Assembly: GCA_019414725.1 (NCBI GenBank)
Contig: DXLM01000045.1
Coordinates: 14,354 to 26,774 of the forward strand
Source: Bacteroides sp.
Lineage (GTDB): Bacteria; Bacteroidota; Bacteroidia; Bacteroidales; Bacteroidaceae
Length of the DNA: 12,421 nt
Direction of reading: 5' to 3'
Positions 1 to 6,516 of this stretch are shown here, piece after piece (within the stretch, counting starts at the first letter, position 1; each line of letters opens with the position of its first letter). The position numbers and the translations under genes are program-made. The notes under the pieces were generated by a model. It did not search any database and was not told the origin of the DNA. It was given only the letters and a program-made list of their open reading frames with translations.

Positions 1-737
1 GGCACAGACACCATCATCAATGTAAAGACATCTGACGTAGGAGTGATAACAGCTCCAACTATCAGAATAATAACAATAGCATGACGACGATACCGCTTCA
101 TAAAATCAGCCGTAAGAAATCCCAGTTTGGCAAAAAGCCAACAAAGAACAGGAATCTCGAAAACAATCCCCATCATCAGGCTCATCATCATCAATGTATC
201 CATATACGAAGACAAAGTAATCGTGTTCTCCACTTCCATACTGACCTGATAGGTAGCAAGAAAACGGAAAGTAAGAGGGAAAATCAAAAAATAATTCAAA
301 AGAACTCCCATCATAAAAAGAAAATAGCCCCACCCTACAATCCGGGTAGAATATTTCTTTTCATTCTCGTATAAAGCCGGCGAAACAAAACGGAACAACT
401 GATAAATAACATAAGGAGATGCCAGCAAAAAACCCGTATAAAAAGACACGCTCATATGAGTAATGAATTGAGCCGCCAATTGGGTATTGATCATTTTCAC
501 ATAAAACACTTCCGGACATAATGAAGGCATAGCCATGAAATCAGCTATCCGGCAAAAAAAACGATAAATAATGAAATCAGCATTCTTAGGCGCTAGAACA
601 ATAGCAAAAAGCTCATCCTTAAACAAGAATGCTACCAACATTAGAAATACCACAGCCACTGCAATACGGAACAAGACATGGCGCAGTTCTTCCAGATGAT
701 CCCAAAAAGTCAGTATCTTCTGCTGTTGTTCCATCAT
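1..737 (-). CDS. tatC: Twin-arginine translocase subunit TatC (3' end beyond window)
   Basis: TatC is the polytopic inner-membrane subunit that binds twin-arginine signal peptides and recruits TatA to export folded proteins. The gene runs off the left edge, so 245 codons are visible without a stop. The N-terminus (MMEQQQKILTFWDHLEELRH) carries the cytoplasmic HLEELR signature used in signal-peptide binding. Further on are the conserved region SPYVIYQLFRFVSPALYENE after the first periplasmic loop and, near the edge, VITPTSDVFT, which matches the family's late TP-D motif. Several hydrophobic helices lie between these. The first of two adjacent ATGs lies three bases after the tatA stop, so the two genes are co-transcribed and probably translationally linked. 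The usual family length is about 250-280 residues, so only the last part is missing. Identification is firm. Confidence 0.95.
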   Translation of the reverse strand, partial: MMEQQQKILTFWDHLEELRHVLFRIAVAVVFLMLVAFLFKDELFAIVLAPKNADFIIYRFFCRIADFMAMPSLCPEVFYVKMINTQLAAQFITHMSVSFYTGFLLASPYVIYQLFRFVSPALYENEKKYSTRIVGWGYFLFMMGVLLNYFLIFPLTFRFLATYQVSMEVENTITLSSYMDTLMMMSLMMGIVFEIPVLCWLFAKLGFLTADFMKRYRRHAIVIILIVGAVITPTSDVFTLMMVSV

Positions 738-740
738 TTG

Positions 741-944
741 TCACTCTTTCGTTTCCCCTTTCTTATCTTTTCCATCTATATCATCCTCCACCCCGTTCAT
801 CCCTTCCTTAAAACTCTTAACCCCTTTGCCCAACCCCTTCATCAGTTCGGGTATCTTCTTCCCACCAAAGAATAAAAGAACAATCAATGCAATGAATAAT
901 ATTTCCTGCATTCCTAATCCTAAAAATAATAATGTGCCTGTCAT
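741..944 (-). CDS. tatA: Twin-arginine translocase subunit TatA
   Basis: This 67-residue protein has the standard TatA layout: a short N-terminus, one membrane helix (about residues 11-26, MQEILFIALIVLLFFGGKKI), the FGGKKIPEL hinge, an amphipathic helix (GLGKGVKSFKEGMNG) and a charged acidic/lysine tail. TatA oligomers form the protein-conducting part of the Tat system together with TatC, which follows directly. No separate tatB is seen, as is usual in Bacteroidetes, where one TatA/E-type protein is thought to serve both roles. The ATG at 944 is the first in frame. A later in-frame Met (residue 12) would remove about 11 residues and cannot be excluded, but the hydrophobic start TLLFLGLG favours the longer form. 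Confidence 0.95.
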   Translation of the reverse strand: MTGTLLFLGLGMQEILFIALIVLLFFGGKKIPELMKGLGKGVKSFKEGMNGVEDDIDGKDKKGETKE

Positions 945-952
945 TTTATCTA

Positions 953-1072
953 TTAACTATTAAATGATTTATCAAAAACCAAAGTCATCCATTTACCGGG
1001 ATCTCCATCCATGACAGCTACCAGAACATAGCCAGCGCCACCATTTTCAGGCTGCTTCACAATTTGCAGCAT
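953..1072 (-). CDS. Possible 39-residue small protein upstream of tatA
   Basis: A short open frame lies in the 147-bp gap between the membrane-protein gene and tatA, in the same direction. It starts MLQIVKQPENGG, continues GYVLVAVMDGDPGKWMTLV and ends FDKSFNS before TAA. It has no membrane helix or signal peptide. The composition is protein-like (Gly/Asp turn, alternating hydrophobic residues) rather than the low-complexity pattern of random AT-rich frames. It starts 19 bases after the stop of the upstream gene and ends 8 bases before the tatA ATG, as a member of a compact operon would. No ribosome-binding site is evident. It could instead be non-coding leader sequence or the remnant of a larger gene. 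I do not recognise a family. Confidence 0.35.
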   Translation of the reverse strand: MLQIVKQPENGGAGYVLVAVMDGDPGKWMTLVFDKSFNS

Positions 1073-1091
1073 AACATCAAATGTTTACAAC

Positions 1092-1601
1092 TTATCTTTT
1101 TGCAATAGCTTTCAACAAAACATAGCCACCAAAAATCTGGAGCAACATGCCCGGAATTCCAATCCGGAAATCCTGTGCCGCCAAATAGAAATCACCGACA
1201 AGAGCCCATTCTATCAGGGTACCCACCACCTGATATGCCATAACAGTCCCCAGCAATGCAGGAATCGTAATCTTACGGAAACGATCTGCCATATATCCCG
1301 CCACCAACGCCAACAATACCGACTTTACCAATATAGCCGGAAGTATGGTCACAGAAGGCATTCCAAACAAGAAGCTATTGACAAGCGGAGAAAGAACAGC
1401 CGTCAACATCCCCACTTTGAATCCATATTTATAAGCACCTATTAATGTGAAGAAATAAATGGGTAACATAGCAGGTCCACCCAAATGCACCAAATGACAA
1501 AGTTGCGGCAATACCACATTACCTACAATAAACACGAATGCAAATAAATAAGTATTTGCGTTTGTGTAATTTAACGAATAGAGTTTTGTTGTTGATTCCA
1601 T
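1092..1601 (-). CDS. ECF-transporter S-component-like membrane protein
   Basis: A 169-residue, strongly hydrophobic protein with about five or six membrane helices. Features such as GGPAMLPIYFFTLIGAYKYG, SPLVNSFLFGMPS and a C-terminal GIPGMLLQIFGGYVLLKAI resemble the small substrate-binding (S) subunits of energy-coupling-factor vitamin transporters, which pair with a shared EcfA/A'/T module encoded elsewhere. No ATPase or EcfT gene is seen here, and I cannot name the substrate. The open frame extends ten codons further upstream to a TTG, but the ATG at 1601 is preferred. It gives MESTTKLYSLNYTN, has an AAAGG 11 bases upstream, and lies about 22 bases after the predicted transcription start. 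The assignment to this broad class rests on overall pattern only. Confidence 0.65.
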   Translation of the reverse strand: MESTTKLYSLNYTNANTYLFAFVFIVGNVVLPQLCHLVHLGGPAMLPIYFFTLIGAYKYGFKVGMLTAVLSPLVNSFLFGMPSVTILPAILVKSVLLALVAGYMADRFRKITIPALLGTVMAYQVVGTLIEWALVGDFYLAAQDFRIGIPGMLLQIFGGYVLLKAIAKR

Positions 1602-1628
1602 GAATACTAACCTTTCATTTAATTTCTG

Positions 1629-1659
1629 CAAATATAATCATTTCATAAAGCAAGCTCAA
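1629..1659 (-). promoter_or_regulatory. Bacteroides-type promoter for the ECF/tat unit
   Basis: Read on the minus strand there is TTG (1659-1657), 20 bases, then TATATTTG (1636-1629), an exact match to the Bacteroides -7 consensus TAnnTTTG at normal spacing. Predicted transcription would start near 1623, giving a leader of about 22 bases before the ATG at 1601. Confidence 0.55.
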
Positions 1660-1677
1660 TCTTTTTTTTCCCTTTTC

Positions 1678-1710
1678 TTGTTTATATTATCAAATATTCT
1701 TCTATCTTCG
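1678..1710 (+). promoter_or_regulatory. Bacteroides-type promoter for the LPP20-like/MgtC unit
   Basis: TTG at 1678-1680, 22 bases, then TATCTTCG at 1703-1710, which fits TAnnTTTG with one change. Transcription would start near 1716, about 18 bases before the ATG at 1735. It is divergent from the promoter at 1629-1659 in the same short intergenic region. Confidence 0.5.
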
Positions 1711-1734
1711 CAATAGATTGATAAAATTACAACT

Positions 1735-2217
1735 ATGAAATATTATAAATTCATCTATTTTTTAGCCTTCGTCCTTGGAATGTCAACATGGGCACAGGCA
1801 CAAAGTACTCCTTGTACCGGAAATGCATATAGCACAAACGCAGACTTCTTCCGTGCCTCAGCATCAGCTCAGAGCGGTGATGCCACTGCCTCCAAAAAGA
1901 AGGCGGTCATTGCAGCCCGTACTGCAATAACCAGCCAGATCAAAGCAAAGGCGGAAATGGCTGCCAAGTCTCAAAAAAAATTCGGTAATGCAGAGTGGGA
2001 ACAGTTCTCAGATCTGATCCATATGGCTACCCAGCAAGAGGCTGCTAACTTAAAAGTAGTCTGTGAAAACAGCCGGCAGAGCGGTGGTAAATATAAAACA
2101 GACGTTGTGGTAGAATTGCCTAAAGCAGGAGTTCTGTCCACAATCATCAACCAAATAAAAAGTGATGATAAATTAAAAGGACTTTTTGAAGAAAGCCAGT
2201 TTAAGCAAGCGTTTTAA
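1735..2217 (+). CDS. Secreted LPP20-like protein of unknown function
   Basis: A 160-residue exported protein. Residues 1-23 form a signal peptide: basic MKYYK, a hydrophobic core, and an Ala-Gln-Ala-Gln cleavage region before STPC. There is no lipobox cysteine, so the product is probably periplasmic or secreted rather than lipidated. The mature part is Ala/Lys-rich. Its ASASAQSGDATASKKKAVIA segment, followed by further Ala/Lys-rich helical sequence, resembles the helical start of LPP20-type domains, and a more beta-like stretch (GGKYKTDVVVELPK) follows. Two cysteines, C27 and C109, could pair in the periplasm. A membrane-protein gene follows 27 bases downstream (to its preferred start), so the two are likely co-transcribed. 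The family call is tentative and the function unknown. Confidence 0.7.
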   Translation: MKYYKFIYFLAFVLGMSTWAQAQSTPCTGNAYSTNADFFRASASAQSGDATASKKKAVIAARTAITSQIKAKAEMAAKSQKKFGNAEWEQFSDLIHMATQQEAANLKVVCENSRQSGGKYKTDVVVELPKAGVLSTIINQIKSDDKLKGLFEESQFKQAF

Positions 2218-2244
2218 AGCCACTTGAATCCATCAGAGGAGTCA

Positions 2245-3585
2245 ATGCAGTTTAAAAGGAAAAACCTATTACATCAACCTAATCTTGACAGATTTATGGA
2301 AAAGTTGTACGATTACCTTCCCCAGCAATTGGTTACTTTCATTCTGGTGACCTTGTTCTCTTTACTCATCGGTTTATCCCAACGGAGAATCAGCCTGAAA
2401 CGAGAGGGGGAAACTACGCTTTTCGGCACAGACCGGACTTTTACTTTTATCGGCATTTTGGGATATCTCCTCTATATACTTGATCCTAAGGAAATGCATT
2501 TATTTATGGGAGGCGGAATAATTTTAGGTATGTTACTGGGCATCAATTATTATGTCAAGCAATCCCAGTTCCACGTGTTTGGAGTGACAACAATCATCAT
2601 CGCCCTTATCACCTATTGTATGGCTCCTATCATAAGTACACAACCTTCCTGGTTTTACGTGATGATGGTAGTCACCGTGCTTCTTTTCACAGAAATGAAA
2701 CACACCTTCACAGAACTTGTACAACGGATGCAGAATGATGAAATGATCACACTGGCAAAATTTCTGGCTATCAGCGGTATCATTTTGCCCATGCTACCCA
2801 AGGAACCTCTCATACCGGGTATCAATCTCACTCCATACACCATTTGGCTGGCTACTGTAGTCGTATCGGGTATCTCCTATTTGTCCTACCTGCTGAAGCA
2901 ATATGTTTTCCGCGAATCAGGCACTTTGGTTTCGGGCATTATCGGTGGTCTGTATAGCAGCACCGCTACCATTTCCATCCTTGCCCGCAAATGCAAACGG
3001 GTACAAGCGCATGAAATACCGGAATATGTATCTGCCATGATGCTTGCTGTCAGCATGATGTTCTTACGTTTCATGATTTTGATCCTTATATTCAGCACTT
3101 CCATCTTTCTGAATATTTACCCCTATCTGCTCATCATGTCTGCAACCGCCGCCGGCATCGGCATATTCATCCATAAAAAGCATACTATAAAAGGCGAGCG
3201 CGAAGTTATTGAAGAAACGGAAACGGAAAGTAATCCACTGGAATTCAAAGTCGCTCTGATCTTTGCTTTATTATTTGTAGTATTTACATTTCTGACTCAC
3301 TATACATTGGTTTATGCAGGAACAGGAGGTTTGAGTATTCTCTCCATTGCAACAGGATTAAGTGATATCACTCCTTTCATACTAAACCTGTTACAAGGCG
3401 GAAACATTCCGGCAACCATTGTAGGGGCCTGTATCATGCAAGCTATCATCAGCAACATCGTAGTGAATATGTTCTATGCCATATTTTTTTCCTCCCGCAG
3501 AAAAGAAATGCTACCTTATGTATGGAAAGGATTCCTCACTGTCATTGGAGTAAACGCTGTACTATTATTCATCTATTACTTCTAA
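2245..3585 (+). CDS. MgtC/SapB-family membrane protein with DUF4010 domain
   Basis: A 446-residue polytopic inner-membrane protein with roughly a dozen helices. The N-terminal part has MgtC/SapB hallmarks: LIGLSQRR at residues 41-48 (compare LIGLER) and GTDRTFTFIGILG at 61-73. The second half (for example GTLVSGIIGGLYSSTATISI and a charged loop near EREVIEETETESN) matches DUF4010, the usual partner domain in this fused architecture. MgtC proteins are linked to Mg2+ homeostasis and membrane-potential or ATP-synthase modulation, but the function of the DUF4010 fusion is not established. The frame extends to a TTG at 2224. I prefer the ATG at 2245 because it is an AUG preceded by AGAGGAG; the ATG at 2296 is another possibility. 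It is probably in an operon with the secreted protein upstream. Confidence 0.85.
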   Translation: MQFKRKNLLHQPNLDRFMEKLYDYLPQQLVTFILVTLFSLLIGLSQRRISLKREGETTLFGTDRTFTFIGILGYLLYILDPKEMHLFMGGGIILGMLLGINYYVKQSQFHVFGVTTIIIALITYCMAPIISTQPSWFYVMMVVTVLLFTEMKHTFTELVQRMQNDEMITLAKFLAISGIILPMLPKEPLIPGINLTPYTIWLATVVVSGISYLSYLLKQYVFRESGTLVSGIIGGLYSSTATISILARKCKRVQAHEIPEYVSAMMLAVSMMFLRFMILILIFSTSIFLNIYPYLLIMSATAAGIGIFIHKKHTIKGEREVIEETETESNPLEFKVALIFALLFVVFTFLTHYTLVYAGTGGLSILSIATGLSDITPFILNLLQGGNIPATIVGACIMQAIISNIVVNMFYAIFFSSRRKEMLPYVWKGFLTVIGVNAVLLFIYYF

Positions 3586-3598
3586 ATTATATTCTCAT

Positions 3599-3658
3599 AA
3601 AAAAACATGCGGATAACAGGATTTTTCAGACAATCCATATCATCCGCATACTTTTTAA
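3599..3658. terminator. Nested bidirectional terminator between convergent genes
   Basis: Arms ATGCGGAT (3607-3614) and ATCCGCAT (3642-3649) pair perfectly. Inside them GGATT (3619-3623) pairs with AATCC (3632-3636). The structure is followed by CTTTTT on the plus strand and flanked by a seven-A run on the other side, which reads as seven T on the minus strand. It can stop both the plus-strand gene ending at 3585 and the minus-strand gene ending at 3677. Confidence 0.75.
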
Positions 3659-3676
3659 TATTCTAATAAATCCCTA

Positions 3677-4663
3677 TCAGAAAAGTAGAATATAAGCCAA
3701 TGAACTAAGACTGATCACCGCCCAAAGAGCAACACCTTGAATCAGAGGTTTCATACCTACTTGCTTCAATACATCCATAGACAAGGAAGCTCCAATAAAG
3801 AACATGGTAATAATCAATCCTTTACGTGCCAGTCCGGAAACAGCCTGCCCGAATTGAGGCACACCATCCAGCACATAAGTATTCAGAACAATAGCCACAA
3901 CAAAATAAAGGATAAACCAAGGAATGCTTACTTTCTTACCGCTTCCCTTGAAAATAAAAGAAGTAGCGAATGCCAAAGGAATAATCCAAAGTGCACGGGT
4001 CAGTTTGATTGTTGTCGCCACTTTCAACGCCTCTTCACCGTATGCCGCACCTGCTCCCACCACAGAACTCGTATCATGAATAGCAATAGCTGCCCAAGTA
4101 CCAAACTGTTGTTGATCTAACCCAAACATATGGCCTAACACCGGAAAAATAAACAAAGCGATGGCATTCAATACAAAGATAGTAGCCAAAGCCACAGACA
4201 TCTCACTATCTTTAGCTTTCAATACAGGACCCACAGCAGCAATAGCGCTTCCCCCACAAATTGCAGTACCCGAACTGATAAGATAAGCCGTATCACGATC
4301 TACCTTCAAAAGTTTATGCCCTATAAACATACCTATAATCATTGTACCGATTACAGAAATGATCGTGAATTCCATTCCTTCCTTACCGGAAGCCAGAGAA
4401 GCCTGAAGATTCATACCGAACCCCAATCCCACTACAGAATATTGCAACAAATATTTAGAAACCTTTTTATTGAACTTAGGATAGGCCTGTCCGCAAACTA
4501 ATGCAAATATCAACCCCAGAAATAAAGATACGGGGGGAGTGACCCACTGGGAAAATGAAGCCAATACCGGAATATAGTCCATCAACAAAAAGACCGTTAA
4601 CGTGGAAAGCAAACCTACATAAATAGTTTTGCTGTTTTGCTGTAAAGCTGTTACTGAAATCAT
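3677..4663 (-). CDS. yeiH: YeiH-family putative sulfate/sulfite exporter
   Basis: A 328-residue polytopic inner-membrane protein with about ten helices and the conserved signatures of the YeiH (UPF0324, Cons_hypoth698) family: SSGTAICGGSAIAAVGPVLK around residues 130-149, AIHDTSSVVGAG at 194-205 and KLTRALWI at 220-227. Members are annotated as putative sulfate exporters. In enterobacteria yeiH neighbours the sulfite-responsive LysR regulator YeiE, and a LysR gene lies directly upstream here. The actual substrate is not proven for the Bacteroides form. The ATG at 4663 is the first in frame, and length agrees with the family (about 330-350). The 88-base gap from the regulator holds its own promoter and a dyad. 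Confidence 0.9.
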   Translation of the reverse strand: MISVTALQQNSKTIYVGLLSTLTVFLLMDYIPVLASFSQWVTPPVSLFLGLIFALVCGQAYPKFNKKVSKYLLQYSVVGLGFGMNLQASLASGKEGMEFTIISVIGTMIIGMFIGHKLLKVDRDTAYLISSGTAICGGSAIAAVGPVLKAKDSEMSVALATIFVLNAIALFIFPVLGHMFGLDQQQFGTWAAIAIHDTSSVVGAGAAYGEEALKVATTIKLTRALWIIPLAFATSFIFKGSGKKVSIPWFILYFVVAIVLNTYVLDGVPQFGQAVSGLARKGLIITMFFIGASLSMDVLKQVGMKPLIQGVALWAVISLSSLAYILLF

Positions 4664-4702
4664 ATATTTTACTTTTTAACATTATTTCTCCATTTCGGGA
4701 TG

Positions 4703-4729
4703 CAAAGGTAATATATGTTTCAAAAACAA
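4703..4729 (-). promoter_or_regulatory. Probable promoter of the yeiH-family gene
   Basis: On the minus strand TACCTTTG (4710-4703) is an exact TAnnTTTG -7 element. A TTG sits 16 bases upstream (4729-4727), shorter than the usual 19-23, which would fit a promoter that needs an activator. Predicted start is near 4697. Confidence 0.5.
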
Positions 4730-4743
4730 TCTAATCGTTTTTA

Positions 4744-4771
4744 ATTATAAGTTATAACTTTTCCTTATAAT
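4744..4771. promoter_or_regulatory. Candidate LysR-type operator (dyad) before yeiH
   Basis: ATTATAAG (4744-4751) and CTTATAAT (4764-4771) are perfect inverted repeats. Inside lies the 12-bp perfect palindrome AAGTTATAACTT (4749-4760). The whole sits about 60 bp upstream of the predicted yeiH transcription start, the position typical of a LysR-family recognition site, and it overlaps the stop codon of the LysR gene. AT-rich dyads arise by chance more often than GC-rich ones, so this is a candidate only. Confidence 0.4.
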
Positions 4772-5648
4772 GATTGGCAAATTGCATGAACAGAGCCGGG
4801 AGCCCTGTATCCTGCCCTTGCAATTGGACAAAATCAAATTCACGAAACATCACCAGGTCTTTTATATCCAATACTTTAAACTTCCCTGAATACAGTTCTT
4901 TATTAATAGACCGGATAGACAAAATCCCCATGCACTCACTATTTTCCAGAAATAATTTAATGCTCTCTGTACTTCCCAGGTGCATACGGATAGTAAGGTC
5001 CGATAACTTTATGTTGTGTTTATGCAAAGCGGTAATCAATACATCCAATGTTCCCGAACCTCTTTCACGAAGCACAAGAGGAACTTCTTTCAATTCATCC
5101 AAAGTTATCTCATCATAATCCATCCACTTACTATGAGTATGGACGATAGCCACCAGCTCATCTTGCAGAAAAGGAGTATATTTCAAATTAGGTTGCCGGG
5201 TATTTCCCTCTACCAGTGCCAAATCTATACGATGTTCCTGCAATGCCTTTTCCACCTCAGAGGAGTTCCCGCTGAAAAGTGATAAAGACACTTGCGGAAA
5301 CTTCTCGATAAAGCGGGCCAGCAAAGGGGGAAGCACATATTGGGCAATTGTAGTACTGGCTCCCAAGCGCAACTCACCGGTATGCTCATTACGTAATAAG
5401 TTCATCTCGTACTCCAAGCGTCCGTAATCTTCCAAAATTTTCTCACAATGCTCCAACAACAACCTGCCTGCATCAGTCAGCAAGATCTTGTTCCCCATTC
5501 GCTCAAAAAGGCGTGTCTGGTACATCGTTTCCAATTCCTGAATATGCTTGGTTATAGCCGGCTGACTGATAAACAGCTCTTGCGAAGCCTTTGTAAAGCT
5601 GAGGTTTTTCGCAACACTACTGAATACTCTTAACCTGAAATCAGACAT
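4752..5648 (-). CDS. LysR-family transcriptional regulator (CysL/YeiE-like)
   Basis: A 298-residue LysR-type regulator. Residues 1-62 hold the winged helix-turn-helix (FTKASQELFISQPAITKHIQ, then ELE and LFERMGNKILLTDAGR), followed by the linker helix and an effector-binding domain from about residue 90 (GELRLGASTTIAQYVLPPLL). Such proteins are cytoplasmic tetramers that activate a nearby target when they bind a small ligand. The target here is most likely the YeiH-type exporter immediately downstream in the same direction, by analogy with YeiE/yeiH and CysL-type pairs. It starts 12 bases after the upstream gene's stop, so those two form an operon. The ligand (sulfite, sulfate or another anion) is inferred from context only. 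Confidence 0.9.
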   Translation of the reverse strand: MSDFRLRVFSSVAKNLSFTKASQELFISQPAITKHIQELETMYQTRLFERMGNKILLTDAGRLLLEHCEKILEDYGRLEYEMNLLRNEHTGELRLGASTTIAQYVLPPLLARFIEKFPQVSLSLFSGNSSEVEKALQEHRIDLALVEGNTRQPNLKYTPFLQDELVAIVHTHSKWMDYDEITLDELKEVPLVLRERGSGTLDVLITALHKHNIKLSDLTIRMHLGSTESIKLFLENSECMGILSIRSINKELYSGKFKVLDIKDLVMFREFDFVQLQGQDTGLPALFMQFANHYKEKL

Positions 5649-5660
5649 GTTTTTTAATGA

Positions 5661-6242
5661 TTATAGTTCGTCTGCTTTAATTCCTAACGACTGTAAAACA
5701 GCGAATCCAAACATCTCCCACTGATAAGCGACTTCACTGGTTGGAGGATTCATACCGAATACCGTCATTTTTTCTTTTCCGTCCACCTTATTTAATATAG
5801 CAGGAACTTTATCTCCATATTCTTCTTCGGCAGGGACAATAATCACCCGTTTCACCTCTTTTGCATCAACCACCACTCTCAAAGACTCCAGAAACAACTC
5901 TTCGCGACTAGCCATATCCGATGGTTCGAAAGAATAAAGTGCAAACTCTCCCAACTGGCTTTTGAAAGCCACGTTATTTAATTCCTTTTCCAAATCCGAC
6001 GGCTGAAAAGCATCCATTTTCTTACTTTCCTCGTCATAAATAAATAATACCTGAACTGCATTCTCCCCCAAGGGTATTCCACTATCCAGTGACAGACATT
6101 CCAACAACACCGGTAAATCCGCTTTCGGCAACTTACGGCCCACCACGTCACCAAAATGTTTGGATAAATCACCCGCCACCCTGTCTACATAGGCTACATC
6201 CACCAGAATTACAGTATCTGCAAACTTTATTTCATTTGTCAT
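5661..6242 (-). CDS. Unrecognised 193-residue cytoplasmic protein
   Basis: A soluble, acidic protein with no signal peptide or membrane helix. It begins MTNEIKFADTVILVDVAYVD and contains alternating strand-like and helical stretches (VQVLFIYDEES, VKRVIIVPAEEEYG, KMTVFGMNPP), suggesting an alpha/beta fold. I recognise no catalytic motif. It looks like a Bacteroidales-restricted hypothetical family. It is the first gene of a unit with the LysR regulator, 12 bases apart, and may therefore share its physiological role, but nothing in the sequence states what that is. The ATG at 6242 has a predicted promoter 27 bases upstream, which supports the start. Confidence 0.8.
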   Translation of the reverse strand: MTNEIKFADTVILVDVAYVDRVAGDLSKHFGDVVGRKLPKADLPVLLECLSLDSGIPLGENAVQVLFIYDEESKKMDAFQPSDLEKELNNVAFKSQLGEFALYSFEPSDMASREELFLESLRVVVDAKEVKRVIIVPAEEEYGDKVPAILNKVDGKEKMTVFGMNPPTSEVAYQWEMFGFAVLQSLGIKADEL

Positions 6243-6268
6243 CTCGTTTTCATTTTATGATTTCGATG

Positions 6269-6297
6269 CTAAGATAGCAATTATCATCTGCTTGCAA
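6269..6297 (-). promoter_or_regulatory. Possible promoter of the 193-aa/LysR unit
   Basis: On the minus strand TTG at the end of a T-run (6297-6295), 18 bases, then TATCTTAG (6276-6269), one change from TAnnTTTG. The leader to the ATG at 6242 would be about 20 bases. Confidence 0.4.
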
Positions 6298-6502
6298 AAA
6301 GAGTTATCTGCCTTTTTGTGTACAATTCGGACTTTTTTTCATTTAAAAGCCGGAGAGCCTGCCATTTTGTCTTCTTATTTTACTTCATTAGCTTTCTTTT
6401 TCTTTTTGGCAAACTATTTGACGATTATCAAATGAAATCGCAAAAGCCACTGAACAAAGCAGTGACAGTTACGTTTTCAATAGGTATTTGAATAATATTT
6501 AG

Positions 6503-6509
6503 AAAGGAG
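6503..6509 (+). promoter_or_regulatory. Strong Shine-Dalgarno before clpB
   Basis: AAAGGAG lies seven bases before the clpB ATG at 6517, a near-perfect match to the 16S rRNA tail. Most genes in this window lack such a site, as is usual in Bacteroidetes, so its presence here fits a highly translated stress gene and fixes the start codon. A short stem, CACTG/CAGTG (6448-6452/6460-6464), lies further upstream. No CIRCE element is seen. Confidence 0.7.
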
Positions 6510-6516
6510 ATACAAT

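Noticed and set aside
81..374. Plus-strand frame at the left edge
   Set aside because: It is antisense to tatC, which is certain from its conserved motifs, and the encoded His/Lys-rich sequence has no recognisable features.
6440..6510. Possible CIRCE/HrcA heat-shock operator before clpB
   Set aside because: The CACTG/CAGTG stem (6448-6464) does not match TTAGCACTC-N9-GAGTGCTAA, and no other known heat-shock operator was found.
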